From NCBI GenBank assembly GCA_964483805.1, contig CAZADH010000351.1, positions 1 through 5,707 on the forward strand: a stretch of DNA of 5,707 nt, written 5' to 3'. This document shows, in pieces, positions 1 to 5,325 of this stretch. The notes below the pieces were generated by a model, which saw only the letters and a program-made list of their open reading frames with translations, had not been told where the DNA came from and did no database searches. Source of the stretch: CAZADH01 sp964483805 (GTDB lineage: Bacteria > Muiribacteriota > Ozemobacteria > Ozemobacterales > Ozemobacteraceae). The translations under genes were made by a program, and so were the position numbers. How positions within the stretch are numbered: the first letter of the stretch is position 1; the number at the start of each line of letters is the position of its first letter.

Positions 1-155
1 TGCCGCTCCCGCTCCCGTTGATGGTGTTGCTGGATATCGAAGCGCAACACGCCAACGAGCACCACCGACAGTACGAAGGGCAACGCAACCGTGACGAACC
101 GGCCGAAAGACCAGAACCGGTGCGGCCGGGGCCCCGATGGCGTGGGCCCGGTCAT
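1..155 (-). CDS. N-terminal fragment of an unrecognised single-pass membrane protein
   Basis: An open frame of 51 codons starts at ATG 153-155 and runs off the left edge of the window. An in-frame TGA six codons upstream limits the start. Residues 1-19 are Pro/Gly/Arg-rich and cytosol-like, residues about 20-37 are a continuous hydrophobic stretch (FVTVALPFVLSVVLVGVL), and the sequence then turns polar with a Gln/His/Arg/Glu-rich run that could begin a helix or coiled coil. This is the pattern of a signal anchor or first transmembrane helix. The gene starts 64 bp after the stop of the beta-helix acyltransferase gene on the same strand, so co-transcription is likely. No good Shine-Dalgarno is seen before the ATG, which weakens the start call. 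Too little is present to name a family; a membrane-anchored signalling or envelope protein is possible. Confidence 0.5.
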   Translation of the reverse strand, partial: MTGPTPSGPRPHRFWSFGRFVTVALPFVLSVVLVGVLRFDIQQHHQRERER

Positions 156-219
156 GAGCGCGAACGAGACTCAGGACGACGGCACGACGGCGATGCAGGC
201 AACGGCCGGACCCCTGCGC

Positions 220-939
220 TCAGGACCCCCGCGTGCGATCGATGTCGACGGTCTCCAGCATCTGGCGCAGTTTCACGATGACCCCAGGGCGCACATAACC
301 GGCCACGGTCGCGTTCGGATAAACGAGACTGCCCGGGCCCAGAATCGAGCCGGGGTTGGTGACACTGTTGCACCCGAGCTGGCACTTGTCGCCAAGGATG
401 GCGCCGAACTTGCGCAAGCCTGTTTTGTATTGCGTACCGCCGACCTTGACCGTGACCGACGAACCGTCATTCTTGAGGTTCGACAGTTTGGTGCCGGCGC
501 CCAAATTCACGTGGCTGCCCAGGAGTGAGTCGCCGACGTAGTTGAAATGGGGCGCTTTGGCGTGGGGCAACAACACCGACCGGATGACCTCCGATGCGTG
601 ACCGACCACGGCGTGATCGCCAATGATGACGTTGCCGCGAATATAGGCGCCGTGCCGAATGGTGACATGGTCGCCGATCACGGTCGGCCCTTGAATGAGC
701 GCGCCCGCTTCGACCACGGTGTTCTTGCCGATGTAGATGTCTTCGCCCTTGAGGATGGCGCCGTCCTCGACGATGCCGGCAATTTTCGGGTGGATGAACT
801 TGCCGATGAACCCGGCTTGGATCCGCTTGAGGATGTCCCAGACGTAGACGAGATCGTCGAAACCATCGAGCTTCGCTTCGAACAGTTCGGGGTGCGGACA
901 ACCTGCGCGCGAGCTGAAAAAATCGCCAATGCCGAACAT
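220..939 (-). CDS. Stand-alone GlmU C-domain-like left-handed beta-helix acyltransferase
   Basis: A 239-aa protein whose residues about 48-225 are hexapeptide repeats of the left-handed parallel beta-helix type (for example IGDHVTI, IRGNVII, IGDHAVV, LGSHVNLGAGT). It resembles the acetyltransferase half of GlmU, which uses acetyl-CoA to acetylate glucosamine-1-phosphate on the way to UDP-GlcNAc. The stretch PHFNYVGDS at 130-138 lines up with the GlmU catalytic-His segment, making His131 the likely counterpart; Glu117 matches a conserved Glu, and LSNLKND replaces the usual TCNYDG. Residues 1-47 form a short helical lead with a VWD motif, as in stand-alone G1P-acetyltransferase-like proteins. 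The N-terminal uridylyltransferase domain of GlmU is absent, so it may act on another sugar nucleotide or with a separate pyrophosphorylase. AGGAGG at 945-950 sits 5 nt before the ATG and fixes the start. The exact substrate is unknown. Confidence 0.87.
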   Translation of the reverse strand: MFGIGDFFSSRAGCPHPELFEAKLDGFDDLVYVWDILKRIQAGFIGKFIHPKIAGIVEDGAILKGEDIYIGKNTVVEAGALIQGPTVIGDHVTIRHGAYIRGNVIIGDHAVVGHASEVIRSVLLPHAKAPHFNYVGDSLLGSHVNLGAGTKLSNLKNDGSSVTVKVGGTQYKTGLRKFGAILGDKCQLGCNSVTNPGSILGPGSLVYPNATVAGYVRPGVIVKLRQMLETVDIDRTRGS

Positions 940-969
940 GGGAGCCTCCTCGTTGCTGGATCTGGCGCC

Positions 970-998
970 ATCCTACCATCGCGGTTTCGGTGGGTCAA
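970..998 (-). promoter_or_regulatory. Sigma70-type extended -10 promoter for the acyltransferase gene
   Basis: On the minus strand TTGACC (993-998) is followed after exactly 17 bp by TAGGAT (970-975), with TGG directly before the -10 as an extended -10 element. The -35 matches 5 of 6 consensus bases and the -10 matches 4 of 6. Transcription would start near 963, leaving a leader of about 24 nt that holds the AGGAGG ribosome site. Position and spacing fit well; activity is inferred. Confidence 0.6.
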
Positions 999-1037
999 TC
1001 GGCGCTTGTCCGCGAACGGTCGTGACGAAACCGCGGT

Positions 1038-1077
1038 GTAACATTTTTTCTGCGTGATCCTGAATCGGGTATGTTAC
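1038..1077. repeat. Inverted repeat GTAACAT / ATGTTAC in divergent intergenic region
   Basis: GTAACAT at 1038-1044 is repeated as its exact reverse complement ATGTTAC at 1071-1077, separated by 26 bp. It lies between the divergent acyltransferase and metallo-hydrolase genes, in a locally AT-richer patch. Two 7-bp arms could be half-sites for a dimeric or looping regulator, but the match does not extend and may be chance. The rest of 940-1176 holds the minus-strand promoter, an 8-bp G run, the 10-bp palindrome GGGGTACCCC (1091-1100) and no gene. No clear plus-strand promoter is seen; the best candidate, GTGACG (1109-1114) and TGTAAA (1131-1136) 16 bp apart, is weak. Confidence 0.3.
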
Positions 1078-1166
1078 CATCTGCGTGGGGGGGGTACCCC
1101 GGTGGGTAGTGACGAAGGGTCGGACCAGGCTGTAAACCCATACAGATGAGACGAGTGCCTGGTCCT

Positions 1167-1171
1167 GGAGG
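1167..1171 (+). promoter_or_regulatory. Ribosome-binding site GGAGG that fixes the metallo-hydrolase start
   Basis: GGAGG lies 5 nt before ATG 1177-1179. The alternative Met at 1198, where the conserved family sequence MKIRFWGVRGSIPTP begins, has no such site, so the seven-residue longer form is preferred. Confidence 0.75.
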
Positions 1172-1176
1172 TTCGT

Positions 1177-2262
1177 ATGGTCCTGAAATCAGCACAGATG
1201 AAGATCCGCTTCTGGGGAGTGCGCGGCAGTATCCCGACGCCGCTGTCGGCCGACGAGGTGCGCGGCAAGTTGCTTGCTGTACTCGAAAAGGCAGGGCAGG
1301 ATGGGTTGTTCACCGGGGCCAATGCGCCGTCGCGAACCGATCTCGAGAAGTGGGTCGGCACGCTACCCGTGTCGCTGGGCGGCACCTTCGGCGGCGAAAC
1401 CACCTGTGTCGAAGTGATGGCCAAAGACTCGCCGCTGATCATTCTCGACTGCGGTAGCGGTGGGCGCAAACTCGGCCAACGCCTCATGCAACGCCTGGCG
1501 ACCGACCATCACCTCAACGAATTGGCCGGCCATCAGGCAACGGCGCGCGAAATCCACATGTTCCTCACCCACTTCCACTGGGACCACATCCAGGGCTTCC
1601 CGTTCTTCATGCCCGCCTATATGCCAGGCAAGCGGCGCGCCAACATTTTTCTTTACGGCAAAAAGAACCCGATTCGCTCGCTCGAAGAGACGTTGATCGG
1701 GCAGCAGCTCTATCCGAATTTCCCGGTTGCCTTCCAAGATCTGCCGTGCGACATGCGCATCAGCGAGTTGCCGCGCCTCGATTCGCACCCGATTGCGTTG
1801 GGCAAAGCCGAGGTGCATTTCCAGGAACTGACGCATCCCGACGCGGTCTTTGCCTACGCGATTTCGGTCGGCGGTCGCAAGTTTGTCATGGCCACCGATA
1901 CCGAACACAAAGACGTTCCCGATCCGCGCCTGCTTTCGATCGCGCGTGACGCCGACATTCTCTATTACGACGCCCACTATCTGCCCGAAGAGTACGTCGG
2001 CACCAAGGGGAGCCTGACCGGAGCGATGCCAAAGTTCGATTGGGGCCACTCCACCTACGAGTGGGGTGTGCGCAGCGCGCTGGCTGCCAATGTCAAAACG
2101 CTGCTGCTCGGCCACCACGAGCCGTTGCGCGACGATGCGGGCATCGAGGCCCTGCTGGCGCGCGCGCGCGCGTTTGCCGACGAGTTGCTGGCCCGGCCCG
2201 AACATGCCGGTAAGACCCTCGAGATTCTCGCGGCCCGCGAGGGCATGGAGTTCTCGCTCTAA
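1177..2262 (+). CDS. Metallo-beta-lactamase-fold hydrolase (phosphodiesterase-like)
   Basis: A 361-aa protein with the start MKIRFWGVRGSIPTP (residues 8-22) typical of a large MBL-fold subfamily often annotated as cyclic-phosphodiesterase-like. The metal-site motifs are all visible: HFHWDH (His132, His134, Asp136, His137), His220 in THPD, Asp241 in ATDTEH, Asp265 in YDAHY, GHST at 290-293 and GHHEP at 312-316. These predict a di-metal, water-activating hydrolase, probably on phosphodiester bonds and cytosolic since no signal peptide is present; the substrate is unknown. Residues about 23-70 form a helical insert between the first strand and the GGETTCVEV strand, where shorter relatives pass almost directly from one to the other. 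It is transcribed away from the acyltransferase gene and converges on the Ntn-hydrolase-like gene with a 70-bp gap. Codon use resembles its neighbours. Confidence 0.9.
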   Translation: MVLKSAQMKIRFWGVRGSIPTPLSADEVRGKLLAVLEKAGQDGLFTGANAPSRTDLEKWVGTLPVSLGGTFGGETTCVEVMAKDSPLIILDCGSGGRKLGQRLMQRLATDHHLNELAGHQATAREIHMFLTHFHWDHIQGFPFFMPAYMPGKRRANIFLYGKKNPIRSLEETLIGQQLYPNFPVAFQDLPCDMRISELPRLDSHPIALGKAEVHFQELTHPDAVFAYAISVGGRKFVMATDTEHKDVPDPRLLSIARDADILYYDAHYLPEEYVGTKGSLTGAMPKFDWGHSTYEWGVRSALAANVKTLLLGHHEPLRDDAGIEALLARARAFADELLARPEHAGKTLEILAAREGMEFSL

Positions 2263-2332
2263 GCAATACTTCGTAGGTTAAGGCGATCGGCTCGGGTCCA
2301 TTCTGGATGCCGGTCCGGCGTCCTGTCTCTGC

Positions 2333-3196
2333 CTACGGTCGTTGCCAGTCGATCTCGCGATACTCCTGGCGGCACGGATGGCCGACCGCCATCCAGAAAC
2401 GCGGCAGGCCGCCGGGCGTGAAGGTGTAGAGCACCGTGGCGACCGAGTCGGCGCCGGCGGCGGCGCTCTGTTCGCGGTGGCGGCAGAGCGGTGCGGCACC
2501 CCAATCGACGCGGTGGCCCGCGGCCACGGCCAGCAGGTGTTCCTTGGTCATTTGTGGCCAGTCATGCAGACGGGCGCTGCCCTCATTGGTGCGACCGATC
2601 GCCCCCGGCGGCACCGGCCCTGCATACTGGCGGGCCATGCCGGGCAACACGAAGAACCCGGTGTGCACCACGGTGTTATTACGGTATTCACGCATGGCTC
2701 CGTGTCCGTCGGCGAGCAATTCGAACAGCACCAGGCGCTCGACGTCGGCGGCGATGACCGCGGTTGGTCCGCGGATCGCCCCGGCGCGAAAATCCTCGAT
2801 CATCGCCGCAAGCGAGCCGTAGCGGCGCAACATCTCGCCGATCGGGGTCGGCCCGCCCGGGGCGCGGACGTCGGCCCAAGAGGTAATCGGAACCGTCGCC
2901 AGCGCCAACCCTTTAACATTGATGCCGGTGACGATCTCGCGGTCGTCGGCATCGCGCACCGCCACGTAGGCATGGCCGCCGCCGCGCGGATGCGGCACGC
3001 GGACGAGCGCCGCATTGTTGGTCAGGTTGACCGCGTCGATGATCTGCAGGAGCAATGTGCCGCTGCCGACCACCCGGTCGCCAGTCACCCCCAGGATCGT
3101 GTCGGCCTCGAGCAGGCTCGCGACCAATGATATGCATAATGTAAATACAATGCATGCGAACGGACGCTTGGTGCGTCGAGGTGAGAAACAAACCAC
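2333..3196 (-). CDS. Secreted C45/AAT-like Ntn-hydrolase homologue, nucleophile apparently missing
   Basis: With the GTG start at 3194-3196 the protein has 287 aa and a Sec-type N-terminus: basic SPRRTKRPF, then a hydrophobic core at about residues 14-29 ending near LLEAD. The body has the layout I associate with C45 autoproteolytic acyltransferases/hydrolases (acyl-CoA:6-APA acyltransferase-like): a DTILGV...GSGTLLLQ opening, GINVKGLALA at 91-100, a long helical middle, HTGFFVLP at 178-185, CRH at 238-240 and a closing GHPCRQEY at 272-279. Members normally open with a Cys nucleophile (CTT-like); here the equivalent positions read Ala31-Asp32-Thr33. An upstream ATG at 3332-3334 would extend the protein through the direct repeats and terminator hairpin, so it was not used. 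The GTG has only a weak GAAGAAG upstream. Stop is TAG. The family call rests on motif pattern alone, so the function is tentative. Confidence 0.65.
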   Translation of the reverse strand: MVCFSPRRTKRPFACIVFTLCISLVASLLEADTILGVTGDRVVGSGTLLLQIIDAVNLTNNAALVRVPHPRGGGHAYVAVRDADDREIVTGINVKGLALATVPITSWADVRAPGGPTPIGEMLRRYGSLAAMIEDFRAGAIRGPTAVIAADVERLVLFELLADGHGAMREYRNNTVVHTGFFVLPGMARQYAGPVPPGAIGRTNEGSARLHDWPQMTKEHLLAVAAGHRVDWGAAPLCRHREQSAAAGADSVATVLYTFTPGGLPRFWMAVGHPCRQEYREIDWQRP

Positions 3197-3207
3197 ATCT
3201 TCTTCGC

Positions 3208-3287
3208 GGCGATACTGTTGGCGTACGGGCAAAGCAGAACCTTCCGGGTGGCGATGCGGTTGGCATGCGGGCAAAGAGAAACCCTCC
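3208..3287. repeat. Imperfect direct repeat, two 38-bp copies
   Basis: Copy A (3208-3245) and copy B (3250-3287) begin GGCGAT and share GTTGGC and CGGGCAAAG cores; they match at 30 of 38 positions with no gaps and a 42-bp period. They lie in the 141-bp gap between the kinase stop and the Ntn-hydrolase-like start, and copy B runs into the terminator hairpin arm. The arrangement looks like a small interspersed intergenic element rather than coding sequence, though copies elsewhere cannot be checked here. Confidence 0.7.
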
Positions 3288-3314
3288 CCCCGGCGGGGCG
3301 CCGTGGAGGAGGGT
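3281..3314 (-). terminator. Rho-independent-type terminator of the nucleoside kinase gene
   Basis: ACCCTCC (3281-3287) pairs perfectly with GGAGGGT (3308-3314), and inside it CGGCG (3291-3295) pairs with CGCCG (3299-3303) around a 3-nt loop. Read on the minus strand the hairpin begins about 24 nt after the kinase stop codon and is followed at once by the T-rich tract TTCTCTTT. The T run is interrupted by C, so termination may be partial. Confidence 0.6.
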
Positions 3315-3337
3315 ACGGGAGGGGGCCTGTTCAAGTA

Positions 3338-5005
3338 TCAGTAATGGAACGAACTGCCGCCGATGAACTCGCGCAGAATCGAGGTCGGCGGGACTTCGCG
3401 CGGATCGAGCAACTTGAACAACGCCAGCAGCTTCAGAAGTTTGCGCGCATCGCCGTACGCCGGGTCGTCGGGTTGGATCTCCTGCAGGGTCGGCTCGGCC
3501 CACCCCTTGAGCACCGCCAGCTCGTACGGCACCGCCGAGTTGAACATCATATCGGCGCTTTCCTGGAACGGGAAGATGTTGCGCTCTTCGCCGCGGCGAA
3601 CCGACGGCCACCGCGAGATCGTCTCGGCGGCCGGGTAGCCCCGGAACTTCTTGTCGCGGGTGATGCGGCGGATGAAGCGGGTGTCGGTGGTCGACACGCG
3701 GTTGTAATCGTCAATACAAAGCATGGTCAACGCCGAGATGTAGATCTTGAACTTGTTCTTCGCCGGCACCGAGTGGGTCAACTCGTCGTTGAGACCGTGG
3801 ATGCCCTCGATGATGACGATCTGGTCGTCGTTGATGCGCAGGGGTTCGAACTCTTTCTTGCGCGTGCCGGTCGGGAAGTCGAACTTGGGCACGTGGATCT
3901 CGCGACCCTGCATCAACTCGGCCAGGTGCTGGTTGAACAGGTCGAGATCGAGCGCGTGGATCGACTCGAAGTCGTAGTGACCTTCTTCGTCTTTGGGGTT
4001 CTTGTCACGGTTGACGAAGTAGTTGTCGAGCGACAGTGTGATCGGCCGAAACCCGTTGACCCGCAGGTGGATGAGCAGGCGCTTCGAAAACGTCGTCTTG
4101 CCCGAACTGCTCGGCCCGGCGATGAGCACGATTCGGCAATCCTTGCGCCGCGAAATCTCGTCGGCGATCTGGGCGATCTTCTTCTCGTGCAGCGCTTCGG
4201 CAGTCTTGATGAACTCGGAAATCTCGCCGTTGCCGATGATATGGTTGAGGCGGCCGATGTTGTTGACCTCGAGGATCTTGCCCCAATCTTTGCTCTCACG
4301 ATAGACCTGGAACAACCGCGCCTGGTTGCGAATCTCGCTGATGAGGCGGGGATTCGCCTGCTGGGGGAACATCATCACGAAGCCCTGCGCGTAGCGCTTC
4401 AGCTCGAACACGTCGATGTACCCGGTGCAGGGCACCATCGGACCGTGGTCGATGTCGAAGTATTTCCAGCAGGACACGACCCCGACATTGTCGGTGTTGA
4501 GGTTCTGCAGCAGGCGCGCCTTTTCGGGGTAACCCTCGCGCTTGAACAACTGAATCGCCTCGGCGCGCGTGAGCAGTTTCTTTTCGAAGACCTCATTCTT
4601 GCCGATGATCTCGCGCATCTTTTCGGTCAGATACTGCAGGATCTTCTCGGAGACGGGCACGTCGGTGTAGAAATCGTAATAGAACGCATTGCCCACCGAC
4701 TGGCCGATGACCAGACGAGCGTTGCGATACAGTTCGAGGGCGGCGCGGGCCAGGATGAAACCGGTCGAACGGCGATAGCACTCCATGCCCTGCGGTGAGC
4801 GGTAATCGAGGAACTCGACGCGGCAATCCATTTCGGGGCAGAAGTCGAGCCCCTTCACGTCGTTGTCGACTTTGGCGCACAGGATCGGCAGGTGCTTCTC
4901 GACCGGAATGGTCTTGGCGATATCGAGCAGCGACCGCCCCTTCTCGAGGCGGTGTTGTGTGCCGTCTTTCAACGTGATGGTCAAGGTCGTTTCGGTGTCG
5001 CCCAT
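3338..5005 (-). CDS. TGS / ThrRS-editing-like / uridine kinase fusion (nucleoside kinase)
   Basis: From ATG 5003-5005 the protein has 555 aa. Residues about 8-68 are a TGS domain (ITLKDGTQHRL). Residues about 70-240 resemble the threonyl-tRNA synthetase second additional domain, with LVIGQSVGNAFYYDFY at 98-113 and DHGPMVPCTGYI at 186-197. Residues about 290-555 are a P-loop kinase of the uridine kinase/phosphoribulokinase type: Walker A GPSSSGKT (297-304), LDNYF (326-330) and EGIHGLND (400-407). Such proteins are predicted ATP-dependent nucleoside kinases of pyrimidine salvage; the role of the N-terminal half is not established. All four editing-site metal residues of ThrRS are replaced (see findings). 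A longer reading frame begins at 5125, but a promoter lies across that extension and MGDTETTLTITLKDG is a natural family start. AGGAAGG at 5020-5026 lies 14 nt upstream, slightly far. Cytosolic. Confidence 0.9.
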   Translation of the reverse strand: MGDTETTLTITLKDGTQHRLEKGRSLLDIAKTIPVEKHLPILCAKVDNDVKGLDFCPEMDCRVEFLDYRSPQGMECYRRSTGFILARAALELYRNARLVIGQSVGNAFYYDFYTDVPVSEKILQYLTEKMREIIGKNEVFEKKLLTRAEAIQLFKREGYPEKARLLQNLNTDNVGVVSCWKYFDIDHGPMVPCTGYIDVFELKRYAQGFVMMFPQQANPRLISEIRNQARLFQVYRESKDWGKILEVNNIGRLNHIIGNGEISEFIKTAEALHEKKIAQIADEISRRKDCRIVLIAGPSSSGKTTFSKRLLIHLRVNGFRPITLSLDNYFVNRDKNPKDEEGHYDFESIHALDLDLFNQHLAELMQGREIHVPKFDFPTGTRKKEFEPLRINDDQIVIIEGIHGLNDELTHSVPAKNKFKIYISALTMLCIDDYNRVSTTDTRFIRRITRDKKFRGYPAAETISRWPSVRRGEERNIFPFQESADMMFNSAVPYELAVLKGWAEPTLQEIQPDDPAYGDARKLLKLLALFKLLDPREVPPTSILREFIGGSSFHY

Positions 5006-5096
5006 GGTTGTTCGTAATTCCTTCCTGCAACGTAATGATATTGTAGAATCTGCGGTGACCCTCTCGGCGAACGCAGCGATTTTTTGACAACCAAGT

Positions 5097-5125
5097 TTTC
5101 TATCACATCCGGGTACCATCGTCAA
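5097..5125 (-). promoter_or_regulatory. Extended -10 promoter for the nucleoside kinase gene
   Basis: On the minus strand TTGACG (5120-5125) and TAGAAA (5097-5102) are separated by exactly 17 bp, with TGA just before the -10. The -35 and -10 match 5 and 4 of 6 consensus bases. The start would be near 5090, giving a leader of about 85 nt to the ATG at 5005. The layout matches that of the promoter at 970-998. Confidence 0.55.
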
Positions 5126-5164
5126 ACTTGGCGACGACCAGCATTGGCTTCCGTCGCTCCGGGC

Positions 5165-5193
5165 TTGACCGTGGCCGGTGTCGATGCGAGAAT
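5165..5193 (+). promoter_or_regulatory. Possible promoter for the Pro/Ala-rich secreted protein gene
   Basis: TTGACC (5165-5170) is followed after 17 bp by GAGAAT (5188-5193), 5 of 6 and 4 of 6 matches to the sigma70 consensus. It would give a leader of about 125 nt. The -10 lacks the first T, so this is a weak call. The 5006-5325 gap contains this site, the minus-strand promoter, three inverted repeats and no gene I can support. Confidence 0.3.
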
Positions 5194-5195
5194 CA

Positions 5196-5235
5196 GCAAG
5201 GCACGGGGGTGCGGTGGCGGCGTTGCCAGCCTTGC
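5196..5235. repeat. Inverted repeat GCAAGGC / GCCTTGC
   Basis: GCAAGGC (5196-5202) and its exact reverse complement GCCTTGC (5229-5235) enclose a G-rich 26-nt loop in the leader of the plus-strand gene. In sequence this GC-rich a 7-bp pair may be chance. Confidence 0.25.
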
Positions 5236-5258
5236 GGGTGGCGGGCGGTCCCGTGTGT

Positions 5259-5277
5259 GTATTGCTCGTGTCAATAC
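5259..5277. repeat. Small hairpin / dyad GTATTG-N7-CAATAC
   Basis: GTATTG (5259-5264) and CAATAC (5272-5277) form a perfect 6-bp dyad with a 7-nt loop in an AT-richer spot of a GC-rich leader. Centre spacing of 13 bp could suit a dimeric repressor site, or it may be an RNA hairpin. Function is unproven. Confidence 0.3.
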
Positions 5278-5286
5278 GTCAGGTCG

Positions 5287-5312
5287 CCGCCGGGTTAGCC
5301 CGGTACCGGCGG
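5287..5312 (+). promoter_or_regulatory. Competing hairpins just upstream of the Shine-Dalgarno
   Basis: CCGCCGG (5287-5293) pairs with CCGGCGG (5306-5312), ending one base before the GGAGG ribosome site at 5314-5318. A second hairpin, CCGGG (5290-5294) with CCCGG (5299-5303) and a TTAG loop, uses overlapping bases and excludes the first. The pair could tune access to the ribosome site; this is inference from pairing alone. Confidence 0.3.
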
Positions 5313-5325
5313 TGGAGGTCGGGTC

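Noticed and set aside
1363..2205. 280-codon open frame on the minus strand within the metallo-hydrolase gene
   Set aside because: It is a shadow of the MBL gene, which has all metal motifs and a Shine-Dalgarno on the opposite strand.
2263..2332. Search for a bidirectional terminator between convergent genes
   Set aside because: Only a CGTAGG/CCTACG pair (2272-2277, 2332-2337) and a short GCCGG-T-CCGGC dyad are present; no stable hairpin with a T tract on either strand.
2342..3130. 262-codon open frame on the plus strand
   Set aside because: It is antisense to the Ntn-hydrolase-like gene and rich in Arg/His/Gly/Ala with no motif, as expected for a GC-driven shadow frame.
3131..3155. AT-rich patch with two ATGCAT palindromes 18 bp apart, as a possible promoter or operator
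   Set aside because: It falls within the signal-peptide hydrophobic core, where T-rich codons explain the composition, and no convincing downstream start follows it.
3197..3334. N-terminal extension of the Ntn-hydrolase-like protein to ATG 3334
   Set aside because: The extension would translate the terminator hairpin and direct repeats and would place 46 polar residues before the signal peptide.
3218..4798. 526-codon open frame on the plus strand opposite the nucleoside kinase
   Set aside because: It lies antisense to a protein with clear TGS and P-loop motifs. Its translation is a Val/Asp/Leu/Glu-rich mirror of the kinase codons and shows no domain or ribosome site.
5006..5125. 40-residue N-terminal extension of the kinase to ATG 5125
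   Set aside because: The segment carries a well-spaced extended -10 promoter, and the TGS domain begins just after the internal ATG at 5005.
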